Shown one piece after another: positions 11,646-20,127 of a DNA stretch of 64,000 nucleotides. The stretch's first letter is position 1; each line of letters opens with the position of its first letter. A program made the position numbers and the translations under genes. The notes under the pieces are model-generated. The model was given only the letters and a program-made list of their open reading frames with translations. It made no database searches and was not told the origin of the DNA. The stretch is from Microbacterium ginsengiterrae (GTDB taxonomy: Bacteria > Actinomycetota > Actinomycetes > Actinomycetales > Microbacteriaceae). The stretch lies in contig NZ_JACHMU010000001.1 in the NCBI RefSeq assembly GCF_014205075.1, positions 2,973,643 to 3,037,642 of the forward strand, in the 5' to 3' direction.

Positions 11646-11682
11646 GAAGCGGGGCCGCAGGTTCTTCCTGCGGCCCCGCTTC
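11646..11682 (+). terminator. Strong intrinsic terminator of the first ABC operon
   Basis: A 16-bp perfect stem (GAAGCGGGGCCGCAGG at 11646-11661 against 11667-11682) with a TTCTT loop, starting 16 bases after the binding-protein stop. A TTC follows the stem but there is no long T-run, which is common in high-GC actinobacteria. Confidence 0.9.
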
Positions 11683-11718
11683 TTCGTGTCCGCACCGTCG
11701 TCACAGCGAGCGGTCCGT

Positions 11719-12480
11719 ATGGTGGATGCTGTGACAGTCCAAGTGGTCCTCGTGCACGGCATCCGCACGTCGCGCACGATGTGGCGCTCCCAGCTCATGC
11801 ATCTCGAGGACCGCGGGATCCCCGCCGTCGCCGTCGACCTGCCGGGCCACGGCACACGCATGGCGGAGGACTTCACGCTGGAGGCCGCGTCGGCGACGAT
11901 CGACGACGCGGTGCGGGACGCGGCATCCAGAGGCCCGGTGCTCCTGGTCGGCCATTCCATGGGCGGCCTGCTCTCAGTGGCCTACGCGGGGTCGGCGGCC
12001 ACTCCCCCGGTGTCCGCGTTCATCGGTGCCTCGTGCACTGCTTTTCCGCGCGGGATCGGGCTGGCCACCTACCGCACGCTCGCCCGCACCTTCGATGCGC
12101 TGCCCGATCGGGGTCTGTGGCTCACCGAGCGCGTGCTCGCAGCGACCATCCCCGAGGAGACCCGCCCGGACTTCGCCGCCGGCGGGTACGCACTGGATGC
12201 CCAGGACATCGCGCTGGGGAGCCTCGGGGCCCTCGACCTCGCCGCGGACCTGCGCCGGATGCGCATGCCGGTGTGGTGGATCAACGGGCAGTTGGATCAG
12301 CTGCGCATGCAGGAGCGCATCTTCCGTCGCCTCACGCCGCACTCCGAGCTGATCGTCGTCCCCCGGACCTCGCATCTGGTCACCGCGATGCGTCCTCGGG
12401 TGTTCAATGCTCTGCTCGATGTGGCGATCGCGACGTTGCGACAGGGTGCGCCTGCGCCGGCCGCACCGCGAGAGTCATGA
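11719..12480 (+). CDS. Alpha/beta hydrolase fold protein
   Basis: A 253-residue alpha/beta hydrolase. The oxyanion segment VLVHGIRTSRTMW is followed by the nucleophile elbow GHSMGG, an acid region NGQLDQL and a C-terminal catalytic-His segment RTSHLVTAM, so the triad Ser-Asp-His appears complete. Substrate is unknown; it could be an esterase or lipase. The start is uncertain between ATG 11719 and GTG 11731, and neither has a strong ribosome-binding site. The last 77 bases overlap, tail to tail, the 3' end of the MFS gene on the other strand. Confidence 0.85.
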   Translation: MVDAVTVQVVLVHGIRTSRTMWRSQLMHLEDRGIPAVAVDLPGHGTRMAEDFTLEAASATIDDAVRDAASRGPVLLVGHSMGGLLSVAYAGSAATPPVSAFIGASCTAFPRGIGLATYRTLARTFDALPDRGLWLTERVLAATIPEETRPDFAAGGYALDAQDIALGSLGALDLAADLRRMRMPVWWINGQLDQLRMQERIFRRLTPHSELIVVPRTSHLVTAMRPRVFNALLDVAIATLRQGAPAPAAPRES

Positions 12481-13702
12481 GAGCCCCGACCGTCGACAGG
12501 ACCCCGGCCGCCGCGAACAGCAGCCAGAAGCCGCCGACGAGAGCGACGAGCCCTGCACCGAGCAGCGGCCCGAGCAGCTGACCGAGGTTCGCCGACACGT
12601 TCACGACCCCGAGGTCGCGCGCATGGTGCTCCGGGCGCGGGAGCAGATCGGTCGCAAGAGCAAGACTCACCGCCATGAAGGCGCCGTACCCTGCACCCAT
12701 CACCGCGGCCGCGACGGCCGTGCCGATGAACGTCGGTGAGATGAGGATCAGGACAGCCGACAGTGCCTGGACGAGAGCGGCGAAGACGACGATCGGACGG
12801 CGTCTCCCGGTGCGATCGGACACCGATCCGGCGATGATGGATGCCGTCACGACGAACACCGTGTAGATGACGATGAGTAGCAGCAGGTCGTCCTCCGCGG
12901 TATCCGCGGGCGAGCCGATGCCGTACAGCAGGAAGAACAGCAGCAGCGACGTGCCCAGCGCGTTGCCGAGGTTCACGGTGAGGCGGCTCGCGAGGACCCA
13001 CCCGAAGTCGCGGTCGCGGAGCGCGCCCATGCGCTCCCGCCATGTTGCGCGGTCCGGCGTCCCATCTTGCAGGAGGCTCGTGGGCCGCGGGTCCGGCAGC
13101 AACGCCGTCGTGCCGACTCCGATGATGAGGATGAGCACGGCGAGGAACACATAACTCGCTCCGATTCCGAGTCCGAGGAGCACGACCGCTCCGACACCGA
13201 CGACGATTCCGATCGCCTGAGCCGAGCTCACCAGCGCGGACGCCGTGCCACGCTGCGCGGACACCTGATCGGCGATCATCGCCGTGAGGGCGGCCGAGAG
13301 CACGGCGATCCCCACCGACACCCCCACCCAGGCGGCGCCGACGGCGATCGGCCCAGAGGCCGTTCCGGTGAGCACGAGGGAGCCGGCGGCGAGGAGCGTC
13401 CCGCCGAGCGCCCATGGCCGCCGCCTTCCCCAGCGGGCGGTGGTGCGGTCGGACAACGCGCCAGCGAGCGGGCCGGCGATCACGCCGGCGAGTCCGCCGA
13501 TCGACAGGATCAGGCCAGACCAGATGACACCGGTGATCCAGTCCGACGGGCCACCAGGGGTGTCGAGCTGCAGCGGCAGCAGCAGTTGGACGGGGGTGAG
13601 CTGCACCGTCCACACGGCTAGCCATGCGAGCCCGAACAGCGTGAGCCAGAGGCCACCGACGCGACCGCCGTGATGCGATGGCTGCGTGCTCGGCGCGTTC
13701 AC
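12404..13702 (-). CDS. MFS transporter (possible glycoside symporter)
   Basis: A 432-residue polytopic membrane protein with about 12 hydrophobic segments. It has an MFS-type loop DRTTARWGRRRPWALGG after TM2-3 and a matching VSDRTGRRRPIVV in the second half. The GTG start at 13702 overlaps the TGA of the upstream beta-glucosidase gene (GTGA), so the two are translationally coupled. By inference from this pairing the transporter imports a glucoside or cellobiose-like sugar for that enzyme, but the sequence alone does not fix substrate or direction. A longer in-frame extension to 13840 would overlap the enzyme gene and is rejected. Confidence 0.88.
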   Translation of the reverse strand: MNAPSTQPSHHGGRVGGLWLTLFGLAWLAVWTVQLTPVQLLLPLQLDTPGGPSDWITGVIWSGLILSIGGLAGVIAGPLAGALSDRTTARWGRRRPWALGGTLLAAGSLVLTGTASGPIAVGAAWVGVSVGIAVLSAALTAMIADQVSAQRGTASALVSSAQAIGIVVGVGAVVLLGLGIGASYVFLAVLILIIGVGTTALLPDPRPTSLLQDGTPDRATWRERMGALRDRDFGWVLASRLTVNLGNALGTSLLLFFLLYGIGSPADTAEDDLLLLIVIYTVFVVTASIIAGSVSDRTGRRRPIVVFAALVQALSAVLILISPTFIGTAVAAAVMGAGYGAFMAVSLALATDLLPRPEHHARDLGVVNVSANLGQLLGPLLGAGLVALVGGFWLLFAAAGVLSTVGALMTLAVRPAQAHPVATSRSPHRAEH

Positions 13703-15045
13703 TTCGTACTCGCGATCAGATTCCGGTACCAGTCGAACGAGGCCTTGGGCGTGCGTTCGGACGTCGTCTGATCGACGTGCACGAGGCCGAAGCGCTGGGT
13801 GAACCCGTCGGCCCATTCGAAGTTGTCGAGCAGGCTCCACACCGTGTACTCCTCGACGTCGATCCCGGCGTCGACCGCGTCGGCCACGGCACCGATGTGT
13901 GCGGCGAGGTAGGCGATGCGGCGCTCGTCGTCAATCACCGCTGTCGCATGATCCGGTTCGGGGAAGGATGCGCCGTTCTCGCCGATGATGATCGGCGGCA
14001 GCGCCTCGCCGTAGTGGGTGTGCAGATCGACGAGCAGGGCGGTGAGCGATGGCGGATCGATCGGCCACAGCTCCCCGAAGCCCGTGTGTTCGACTCTCGG
14101 TGTGGCCACGGGCTCGAAGGGCACCGGTGCGTCAACCGGAGCCGCGGCGATCGTGGTCGGGTTGTAGAAGTTCACGCCATAGAAGTCGGGTCTCGCCGAG
14201 ATGAGCGCGAGATCGCCTTCCCGCACCGGCATCTCCATGCCGAACGCGGACAGGTCGGGATACTCCCCCGTCAGAACGGGGTCGGCGAACATCCTGTTGT
14301 GGAGGAGGTCGTACAACCCCGCCGCCGTGCGGTCGGCTTCCGAATCGGATGCCGGCCGCACCAGGGTGTGGTTGTTGACGATGCCGACCGCCGCTGCACC
14401 CTGCGCCCGCAGCGCCGCCACGGCGTGCCCGTGCGCGAGCAGCTGATGGTGCACGGTGGGCAGCGCGTCGAACAGCAGCTGGCGTCCCGGCGCCAGCTCG
14501 CCGATCCCGTATCCCTGCAAAGTCGTCGACACGGGCTCGTTGATCGTGTACCAGTGCGCGACCCGATCGCCGATGCCGTCCGCCACGAGGGCGACATACT
14601 CGCCGAACCGTGTGGCCGTGTCGCGGGCGAGCCATCCCCCATCGGCCTCCAGCCCGACCGGGAGATCCCAGTGATAGAGCGTCGGGAAGGGCGTGATCCC
14701 GGCGTCGAGCAGGTCATCGACGAGGCGGTCGTAGTACGCCAGCCCGGCGGCTGATGCCGCGCCCCTCCCCTCGGGCTGCACACGCACCCAGGAGATCGAG
14801 AACCGGTAGCGGTCGACCCCGAGGTCTCGAAGCAGCGCGATGTCTTCTGCGCTCCGGTGATAGCTGTCCGGTCCCGGCTCGGCGTTCGAACCGTCTCTCA
14901 CCCGACCGGGCGCATCGACGAAGTCGTCCCAGATCGATCGACCTCGGCCATCGGCCGCCCGTGCCCCTTCGATCTGGAATGCGGCGGTCGCGGCGGACCA
15001 CCTCAGCCCCGGTGGCACGCGGAGTAGGGTCGAAGCATCCGTCAT
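13699..15045 (-). CDS. Beta-glucosidase, glycoside hydrolase family 1
   Basis: A cytoplasmic GH1 enzyme that hydrolyses terminal beta-glucosides. It has 448 residues, normal for the family. The N-terminal signature ([18 protein letters not shown]) is near residue 23. The acid/base is Glu170 in YTINEPV and the nucleophile is Glu356 in [26 protein letters not shown] and the C-terminal [23 protein letters not shown] are also canonical. The ATG at 15045 has GAAGGAGCTC upstream. No signal peptide is seen. It forms an operon with the following MFS transporter, and is divergent from rpsT with 198 bases between. Confidence 0.96.
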   Translation of the reverse strand: MTDASTLLRVPPGLRWSAATAAFQIEGARAADGRGRSIWDDFVDAPGRVRDGSNAEPGPDSYHRSAEDIALLRDLGVDRYRFSISWVRVQPEGRGAASAAGLAYYDRLVDDLLDAGITPFPTLYHWDLPVGLEADGGWLARDTATRFGEYVALVADGIGDRVAHWYTINEPVSTTLQGYGIGELAPGRQLLFDALPTVHHQLLAHGHAVAALRAQGAAAVGIVNNHTLVRPASDSEADRTAAGLYDLLHNRMFADPVLTGEYPDLSAFGMEMPVREGDLALISARPDFYGVNFYNPTTIAAAPVDAPVPFEPVATPRVEHTGFGELWPIDPPSLTALLVDLHTHYGEALPPIIIGENGASFPEPDHATAVIDDERRIAYLAAHIGAVADAVDAGIDVEEYTVWSLLDNFEWADGFTQRFGLVHVDQTTSERTPKASFDWYRNLIASTK

Positions 15046-15243
15046 TCTGAGCTCCTTCGCTCGGGTAGGCCCAGCATGCCGCATCCGTCCCGCTCGGCGC
15101 GAGCGGCGCGCAACATGACGTGCGCGGACCTGGTAGACTCGATTCTTGGCTTGCGTGTGGGTTCTTCCCTCACGACCGTCGGATGGCAGCCCTCTTCCTG
15201 CCTACGACACATCCCATCCATCCCTGAACGAAAGTTTCCACGC
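15046..15243. promoter_or_regulatory. Divergent region and rpsT leader
   Basis: This holds the beta-glucosidase start region and the rpsT promoter/leader. TAGACT at 15134-15139 is a plausible -10 for rpsT, leaving a leader of about 100 bases. The leader lacks a strong Shine-Dalgarno sequence just before the GTG start. S20 synthesis is autogenously controlled in Escherichia coli; whether that holds here is inference. Confidence 0.45.
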
Positions 15244-15504
15244 GTGGCAAACATCAAGTCGCAGATCAAGCGCAACAAGACCAACGAGAAGGCTCGCCTC
15301 CGCAACAAGGCTGTCAAGTCCGAGCTCAAGACGCTCGTCCGCAGCACCCGCGAAGCCGTCGCCAAGGGTGACAAGGCCGCCGCCGAGGCGTCGCTGAAGG
15401 TCACCTCGAAGAAGCTCGACAAGGCCGTCAGCAAGGGCGTCATCCACGAGAACCAGGCAGCGAACCGCAAGTCGGCCATCGCCAAGCAGGTCGCCGCTCT
15501 CTGA
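15244..15504 (+). CDS. rpsT: 30S ribosomal protein S20
   Basis: Small basic protein binding 16S rRNA in the 30S body. The 86 residues start (V/M)[26 protein letters not shown] and end AKQVAAL, the full family length. The start is GTG at 15244, without a clear purine-rich ribosome-binding site (only AACGAAAG about ten bases upstream), an arrangement that can serve autogenous control. It is a single-gene transcript with a hairpin terminator 14 bases after its stop. Confidence 0.97.
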   Translation: MANIKSQIKRNKTNEKARLRNKAVKSELKTLVRSTREAVAKGDKAAAEASLKVTSKKLDKAVSKGVIHENQAANRKSAIAKQVAAL

Positions 15505-15518
15505 GCCGCATCTGATCG

Positions 15519-15552
15519 AAGGTCCGCCCCCGTCTCACGGGTGGCGGGCCTT
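15519..15552 (+). terminator. rpsT terminator
   Basis: Stem AAGGTCCGCC (15519-15528) pairs with GGCGGGCCTT (15543-15552) with one G-U pair, with further imperfect pairing towards the loop; T-containing sequence follows. Confidence 0.75.
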
Positions 15553-15662
15553 CGGCGTTTCCGGGCCGCTCTCGGATCGGCATCCGGACTATCCCGCCCG
15601 TTCTGCTCGTCCGTCCCCATCTGTCGGTCCGCGCCATCCGCAGTCCGTGCCATCTGCGGAGC

Positions 15663-15746
15663 GCACGGATGCAGGGCCTGGGCACGGATGCAGGGCGACA
15701 CGCCGGGATCCCGCCCTGCAGGCGTGCTTCGCCCCTGCATCCGTGC
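15663..15746. repeat. Hairpin repeat copy 1
   Basis: The outer arms GCACGGATGCAGG (15663-15675) and 15734-15746 are perfect inverted repeats and extend one further pair inward. The inner arms at 15682-15697 and 15712-15727 match at 14 of 16 positions. The left inner arm repeats the left outer arm (GCACGGATGCAGGGC), so alternative pairings exist. Confidence 0.85.
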
Positions 15747-15761
15747 GGGTGGGAGAGCGGC

Positions 15762-15803
15762 CGGATGCCGGATGCGGATGACGGATGACGGATGCCGGAC
15801 ACC
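15762..15803. repeat. CGGATG(N) tandem array 1
   Basis: About six head-to-tail units of CGGATG plus zero or one base (mostly C or A) directly follow hairpin copy 1. Confidence 0.8.
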
Positions 15804-15849
15804 GAAGGTTTCGACGCGACCGAGACGGTACCCTCCCCGGCCGCGAGAC

Positions 15850-15933
15850 GCACGGATGCAGGACCCGGGCACGCCTGCAGGGCGAAACCCCGGGATCGTG
15901 CCCTGCAGGCGCGCTTCGCCCCTGCATCCGTGC
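15850..15933. repeat. Hairpin repeat copy 2
   Basis: Nested perfect inverted repeats: outer arms of 13 bp (GCACGGATGCAGG at 15850-15862 against 15921-15933) and inner arms of 12 bp (CGCCTGCAGGGC at 15872-15883 against 15900-15911). In this copy the inner arms are perfect where copy 1 has two mismatches, which suggests compensatory maintenance of pairing. Confidence 0.87.
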
Positions 15934-15960
15934 GGGTGGGAGAGTGGAAGGATGACGGGC

Positions 15961-16010
15961 GAGGATGCCGGATGCGGATGCCGGATGACGGATGCCGGAT
16001 GCGGAGGCGG
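15961..16010. repeat. CGGATG(N) tandem array 2
   Basis: About seven units of the same CGGATG-based motif follow hairpin copy 2, ending just before the stop of the phosphatase gene on the other strand. Confidence 0.8.
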
Positions 16011-16028
16011 ATCCCCGGCGCCTCGGGC

Positions 16029-16718
16029 TTACCGGCGGGAGTCCTCCGCGATGACGGCATCGGCTTCTTCCGGCTCGCCGGTGACGTCCTGAGCGAACCG
16101 ATCCTCGAGCTCGATCCCACCGAGGGGCTCCTCGTGCCAGCGCTGGAGGAGCCACCCGCTGTCCGGGTCGCCCTCGAGTACGCACATGCCGGTGTTCATC
16201 AGCCGCCGCTGCACGGCCTCCTCCGATGCGACGTTCACGGCACGCGTCGACGCCCACACCCGGATCGCCGCACCGTGACTGACGACGGCGGCCGCATCGT
16301 TCGTGTCGGCGATCTCGGCGATGGCGGCGTCGAAGCGGTCGAAGAACGCCGCCCCCGTCTCACCGCCGTCGACGCTGTGGTGGAGGTCACCCCCTGCCCA
16401 TCGCAGACCGGACTCGATGTACGCGTGCACCGCCTCGGCGTGCGACTGCATCTCGAACGCCCCGGCCGAGATCTCCTCCAGACCTTCGCGCACGACGATG
16501 TCCAACCCTCGGGCGGCGGCGAGCGGTTGCGCAGTGAGCTGGGTTCGTGTGAGCACGGACGCGTGCAGTCCGTCGAGGCGCTCCGTGCCGAGCACGTCGG
16601 GGATCGCGGCGGCCTGCGCGTGGCCGAGTGCCGTGAGTCCGGCTCCCGGGCGCGCGGTGTCGAGTGCGCCGGCGACGTTGCTGGGGGTCTGGCCGTGTCG
16701 GATCAGCAGGAGTCTCAT
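16029..16718 (-). CDS. Histidine phosphatase family protein
   Basis: A 229-residue member of the histidine phosphatase (phosphoglycerate-mutase-like) superfamily. It starts MRLLLIRHGQTPSN, where the RHG histidine is the phospho-acceptor. The second catalytic histidine lies in AAVVSHGAAIRVW. In actinobacteria such genes near rsfS/holA often act on small phosphoesters such as glucosyl-3-phosphoglycerate or acid phosphatase substrates; the substrate here cannot be told. It follows holA by 28 bases on the same strand, so the two may be cotranscribed. Confidence 0.88.
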   Translation of the reverse strand: MRLLLIRHGQTPSNVAGALDTARPGAGLTALGHAQAAAIPDVLGTERLDGLHASVLTRTQLTAQPLAAARGLDIVVREGLEEISAGAFEMQSHAEAVHAYIESGLRWAGGDLHHSVDGGETGAAFFDRFDAAIAEIADTNDAAAVVSHGAAIRVWASTRAVNVASEEAVQRRLMNTGMCVLEGDPDSGWLLQRWHEEPLGGIELEDRFAQDVTGEPEEADAVIAEDSRR

Positions 16719-16746
16719 GCCTCCACCCTACGGTCGAGACAGCGGG

Positions 16747-17784
16747 TCATTCCCCGAACGGCGTGCGGGTGGCGATCACGGTCACCATCCGCTCGAGCGC
16801 GAAGATCGGGTCGCGCGCGGCGCCCTTGACCTCGGCATCCGCGCGGGCCGTCGCCTGGATCGCCAGGCCGAGCGATCGCTCGTTCCAGCCGCTCAGGTCG
16901 CGCCGCGCACGGTCGATCTGCCAGTCCTTCATGCCCAGCCGCTGCGCGAGGCTGCGACTGGGTTCACGGTGGCCGGCGACCTTGGCCATCGTCCGCAGCT
17001 TCATGGCGAACGCCGCGACCATGGGGACGGGATCGGCACCGGAGTCGAGGGCGTGCCGCAGCGCGACGAGCGCGTCTCCGTATCGGCCGGCGATCGCCGT
17101 GTCGGCGACGACGAACGCGGAGACCTCGACGCGCCCGCCGTAGTACTTGGTCACTGTTTCCTCGGTGATGTCGCCGTCGACGTCGCGGATGAGCTGTTGG
17201 CAGGCGGAGGCGAGCTCGGTGAGATCGTCGGCGAACGCCGAGACGAGTGCGCGCAGTGCGTTCGGCGCGATCCGCCGACGAGCGGAGGAGAACTCCCCCG
17301 CTGCGAAGTCGACACGGTCGCTGTCGCGCTTGACCGTCGGGCAGGCGATCTCGATGCCGTCGCCCTTCCCGCCGCGCAACGCGTCGAGCAGCTTCTTGCC
17401 CCGTACGCTCGCGCTGGTGTGGCGCAGGATGACGGTCGCGCCCTCTTGCGGGTTCTCGAGGTAGGAGACGGCTTCCTGGATGAACGCGTCCGTGCACTTC
17501 TCGACACCGGAGACCCGGACGAGGCGCGGCTCACCGAACAGCGACGGCGACGTGAGGGTGAGCAGCGTACCGGGAGCGTAGTCATCGGCGCGGACGTCGC
17601 TGACCTCGAGCGCGGGATCCTCGGCGCGCAGATAGTCCCGGATGCCGGCGATCGCGCGCTCAGCGCAGACCTCCTCCGGGCCGGAGACGAGGACGACAGG
17701 CGCGGGCCGAGGATCACGCCAGGAGACCTGCGGAACCTTCGACGCTTTCACTCCACCACGGGCTGAGGAACGCGGAGCAGGCAT
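16747..17784 (-). CDS. holA: DNA polymerase III subunit delta
   Basis: Clamp-loader subunit that opens the beta sliding clamp. The 345 residues match the HolA architecture: PVVLVSGPEEVCAERAIAGIRDYL at the N-terminus, the LFGEPRLVRVSGVEKC segment, and the C-terminal helical domain with ALVALRHALDSGADPVPMVAAFAMKLRTM and LGMKDWQIDRARRDLSGWN. The first about 25 residues are variable, so a later start is possible. It lies nine bases downstream of comEC, matching the conserved comEA-comEC-holA order. Confidence 0.93.
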   Translation of the reverse strand: MPAPRSSARGGVKASKVPQVSWRDPRPAPVVLVSGPEEVCAERAIAGIRDYLRAEDPALEVSDVRADDYAPGTLLTLTSPSLFGEPRLVRVSGVEKCTDAFIQEAVSYLENPQEGATVILRHTSASVRGKKLLDALRGGKGDGIEIACPTVKRDSDRVDFAAGEFSSARRRIAPNALRALVSAFADDLTELASACQQLIRDVDGDITEETVTKYYGGRVEVSAFVVADTAIAGRYGDALVALRHALDSGADPVPMVAAFAMKLRTMAKVAGHREPSRSLAQRLGMKDWQIDRARRDLSGWNERSLGLAIQATARADAEVKGAARDPIFALERMVTVIATRTPFGE

Positions 17785-17793
17785 GATCCGAGC

Positions 17794-20127
17794 CTACTCG
17801 GGGTCGTCGACATCCGAGGCGTCCGCCCGCTCCGTCCACACCGTGAGCGCCGCACCCTCGAGCCCGATGAGGATGCGCCCCTGCGTGTCCGTGCGCAGTG
17901 ACGCCGCACCGGTGGCTTCGGTGAGCGCGACCGTCTCGTGGCGCGGATGACCGTAATCGTTGCCCACACCGGCGCTGAAGATCGCGACCGTCGGCTGGAC
18001 CTGCGCATACAGCGCGGGGTCCTGGTCGGCGCTGCCGTGGTGGGCGACCTTCACGACCGCGTAGGTGCCGCGCAGCTGACCGGCCAGCATCCGTTGCGGC
18101 ACAGCCGAGAGGTCGCCGAGGAAGAGCGACCGCGGAATGCCCCCACCGTCGAACTCCACGACGACACTGGCGTCGTTTCCCGGCGGGAAGGCCGCCGATC
18201 CTGCCCGCGGCCAGAGCACTCGCCACTTCGCATCTCCCAGCACGCCGTGCAGGCCGGTGGCACCAGGCACAAGCGTCGCGCCGGCCTCCTCGAGTGCCGT
18301 CAGCACGTCGACGTCGCGCTCGGAGCCGGTCGGCCCGTGCACCACCACTCCCACTCGTCCGACCACAGCACTCACAGCCCCGACATGATCCGCGTCGAAG
18401 TGGCTGAGGACGAGCAGATCGATCCGCTGCACCCCGAGCGCCTGGAGACATGACTCCAGGAGCGCGGGGTCCTCCCCCGTGTCGACCAGGGCGATCCGCT
18501 CTCCGGAACGGACGACCAATCCGTCCCCCTGTCCGACGTCGCACGCCGCGATTGACCAGCCCTGCGGAACCGTGGCGGTGACCAGTGGCCCCGCGAGCAG
18601 TGCCCTCCCGGAGAGAAGGCCGCAGGCGACGATCACAACCGCGGTCGATGCCCGGCGCGACCACAGATCAGCGGCTCCACGCAGCGGCGACACCCCGGCG
18701 AGCAGGATGCCGATCGCTGCGCTGAGCACCGCGACCACCGCCGCGGCACCGAGACCGGGGACCACGAGCGCCGCGCCACCGGGGACGCCGGCGGAGACAG
18801 TCGCGGTCGTCGCGATCCAGGCGGACGGCAACCAGGCGGACGCGGCGAACAGGTCGGCCAGCGGCGGAACGGGGGCGGCCAGGCAGGCCAGCAGGCCGAC
18901 GACTGTGGCGACCGGCGCAACCGGGTCCGCGAGCATGTTCGCCGGGATGCCGATCAGTGATTGCTGCTCGGCGAACAGGGCGATGATCGGACCGCACGCC
19001 AGTTGCGCGGCGAGGGGCACCGCCACGGCGAAGGCGAGCGGAGCCGGCATCCAGCGCGCTATTCCGCGTGCCAACGGCGGCGCGAGAACGATCAGGGCGG
19101 CGGTCGCCGCTGCGGACAGCGCGAACCCCGGCGTCGCCGCCAGCCACGGATCCGCGATGAGGATGCCGATCGCCGCGAGGCACAACAGCCCGAGGCCGGC
19201 GCTCGGACGTCCGCAGAGCAGACTGAGCATGGCGAGGGCCGCCATCACCGCGGCGCGGATCACGCTCGGCTCCGGGGTGACGAGAACGACGAATGCCGCC
19301 AGAGCCGTCAGCGCGAGCCCGATCCGCAGGCGCCGCCCACCGCCGCAGAGCCCGGTCAGCCAGAAGACCGCGCCGACGACGATCGCGCAATTGGCCCCGC
19401 TGACTGCGGTGAGATGACTGAGTCCGCTGGTCAGCATCGCCGCGTTCAGGTCCTCCGAGACTGCCCGCGTGTCCCCCACGGCGAGTCCGGGGAGCAACCC
19501 CGCCCCCGGCTCGGGCAGACGAGTGGCGCGGGTGACGAAGTCCTCGCGCACCTGCGCGGCGACACCGAGCACGCCCTCTGCAGGTCTGAGGATCTCGACG
19601 CGCATCCCGAAGACCACCGCAGCGGCGCGCTCGCCCGGATCCGTAGCCATGACGTCACCGGTGATCCGGACGACGGCTCCGGGGTCGAGACCATCCACCG
19701 GGTCGACCCCCGCGCGCACGGGCGCTGCGACGCGCTCAGGAGCGCCCAGAGTTCCGGCGTGAACCGTGTCGACGTCGAACCAGAGACGACCGTCGCGCCC
19801 AGTGCTCGTGGATGACGAGATCTCGCCGATCACCTCCGCGACGCGCCCGTCCAGGTCGTGCGCAGCGTCCCGCTCTGGAACAGCGAGCGCGGCGGTCAGC
19901 GCCACGGCCGCACACCCGAGCACCGCGACGAGGGCGAGGCCGCCACGACCCTGCAGCCCCGGTCGCGGCAGACGTGCGAGAACCAGCACACCGATCCCCG
20001 AGGCGACGCCGAGGCACACCACCCACCAGGAGAGACGAGGCAGATGGACGCACACGAGCGCCGTCGCCCATACGGATGCCGCAACAGGCACGAGACGCAG
20101 ATCACGACGCCCACTCGGACCGCTCAT
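17794..20127 (-). CDS. comEC: ComEC/Rec2 family DNA-uptake channel protein
   Basis: Predicted membrane channel for transport of single-stranded DNA in natural transformation. The 777 residues have N-terminal hydrophobic helices and an OB-like region. The Competence domain begins around GLSHLTAVSGANCAIVVGAVFWLTG. A metallo-beta-lactamase-like C-terminal domain carries LVLSHFDADHVGAVSAV and KVAHHGSADQD. The ATG start overlaps the comEA stop. In actinobacteria the comEA-comEC pair is widespread, often without a complete set of other competence genes, so transformation ability is not implied. Confidence 0.93.
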   Translation of the reverse strand: MSGPSGRRDLRLVPVAASVWATALVCVHLPRLSWWVVCLGVASGIGVLVLARLPRPGLQGRGGLALVAVLGCAAVALTAALAVPERDAAHDLDGRVAEVIGEISSSTSTGRDGRLWFDVDTVHAGTLGAPERVAAPVRAGVDPVDGLDPGAVVRITGDVMATDPGERAAAVVFGMRVEILRPAEGVLGVAAQVREDFVTRATRLPEPGAGLLPGLAVGDTRAVSEDLNAAMLTSGLSHLTAVSGANCAIVVGAVFWLTGLCGGGRRLRIGLALTALAAFVVLVTPEPSVIRAAVMAALAMLSLLCGRPSAGLGLLCLAAIGILIADPWLAATPGFALSAAATAALIVLAPPLARGIARWMPAPLAFAVAVPLAAQLACGPIIALFAEQQSLIGIPANMLADPVAPVATVVGLLACLAAPVPPLADLFAASAWLPSAWIATTATVSAGVPGGAALVVPGLGAAAVVAVLSAAIGILLAGVSPLRGAADLWSRRASTAVVIVACGLLSGRALLAGPLVTATVPQGWSIAACDVGQGDGLVVRSGERIALVDTGEDPALLESCLQALGVQRIDLLVLSHFDADHVGAVSAVVGRVGVVVHGPTGSERDVDVLTALEEAGATLVPGATGLHGVLGDAKWRVLWPRAGSAAFPPGNDASVVVEFDGGGIPRSLFLGDLSAVPQRMLAGQLRGTYAVVKVAHHGSADQDPALYAQVQPTVAIFSAGVGNDYGHPRHETVALTEATGAASLRTDTQGRILIGLEGAALTVWTERADASDVDDPE

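Larger units (their letters stand above)
15553..16028. repeat. Non-coding interval with duplicated hairpin repeats and CGGATG arrays
   Basis: This 476-base interval lies between the convergent ends of rpsT and the histidine phosphatase gene. It contains two copies of an approximately 100-base dyad element, each followed by a short CGGATG tandem array, giving a duplicated unit of about 187 bases. Open frames exist on both strands only because stop codons are rare at this GC content. They show no family resemblance and consist of Arg/Pro/Gly-rich repeats, so I call no gene. The convergent setting is typical for REP-like or structural elements. Confidence 0.8.

Noticed and set aside
13703..13840. 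N-terminal extension of the MFS transporter
   Set aside because: It would overlap the beta-glucosidase coding end by over 130 bases and is Arg-rich. The GTGA overlap at 13699-13702 is a better start.
15541..16257. Long open frames on both strands through the 15.5-16.2 kb interval
   Set aside because: They run through inverted repeats and CGGATG arrays in several frames at once, are Arg/Pro/Gly-rich and resemble no family. They exist because stop codons are rare at high GC.
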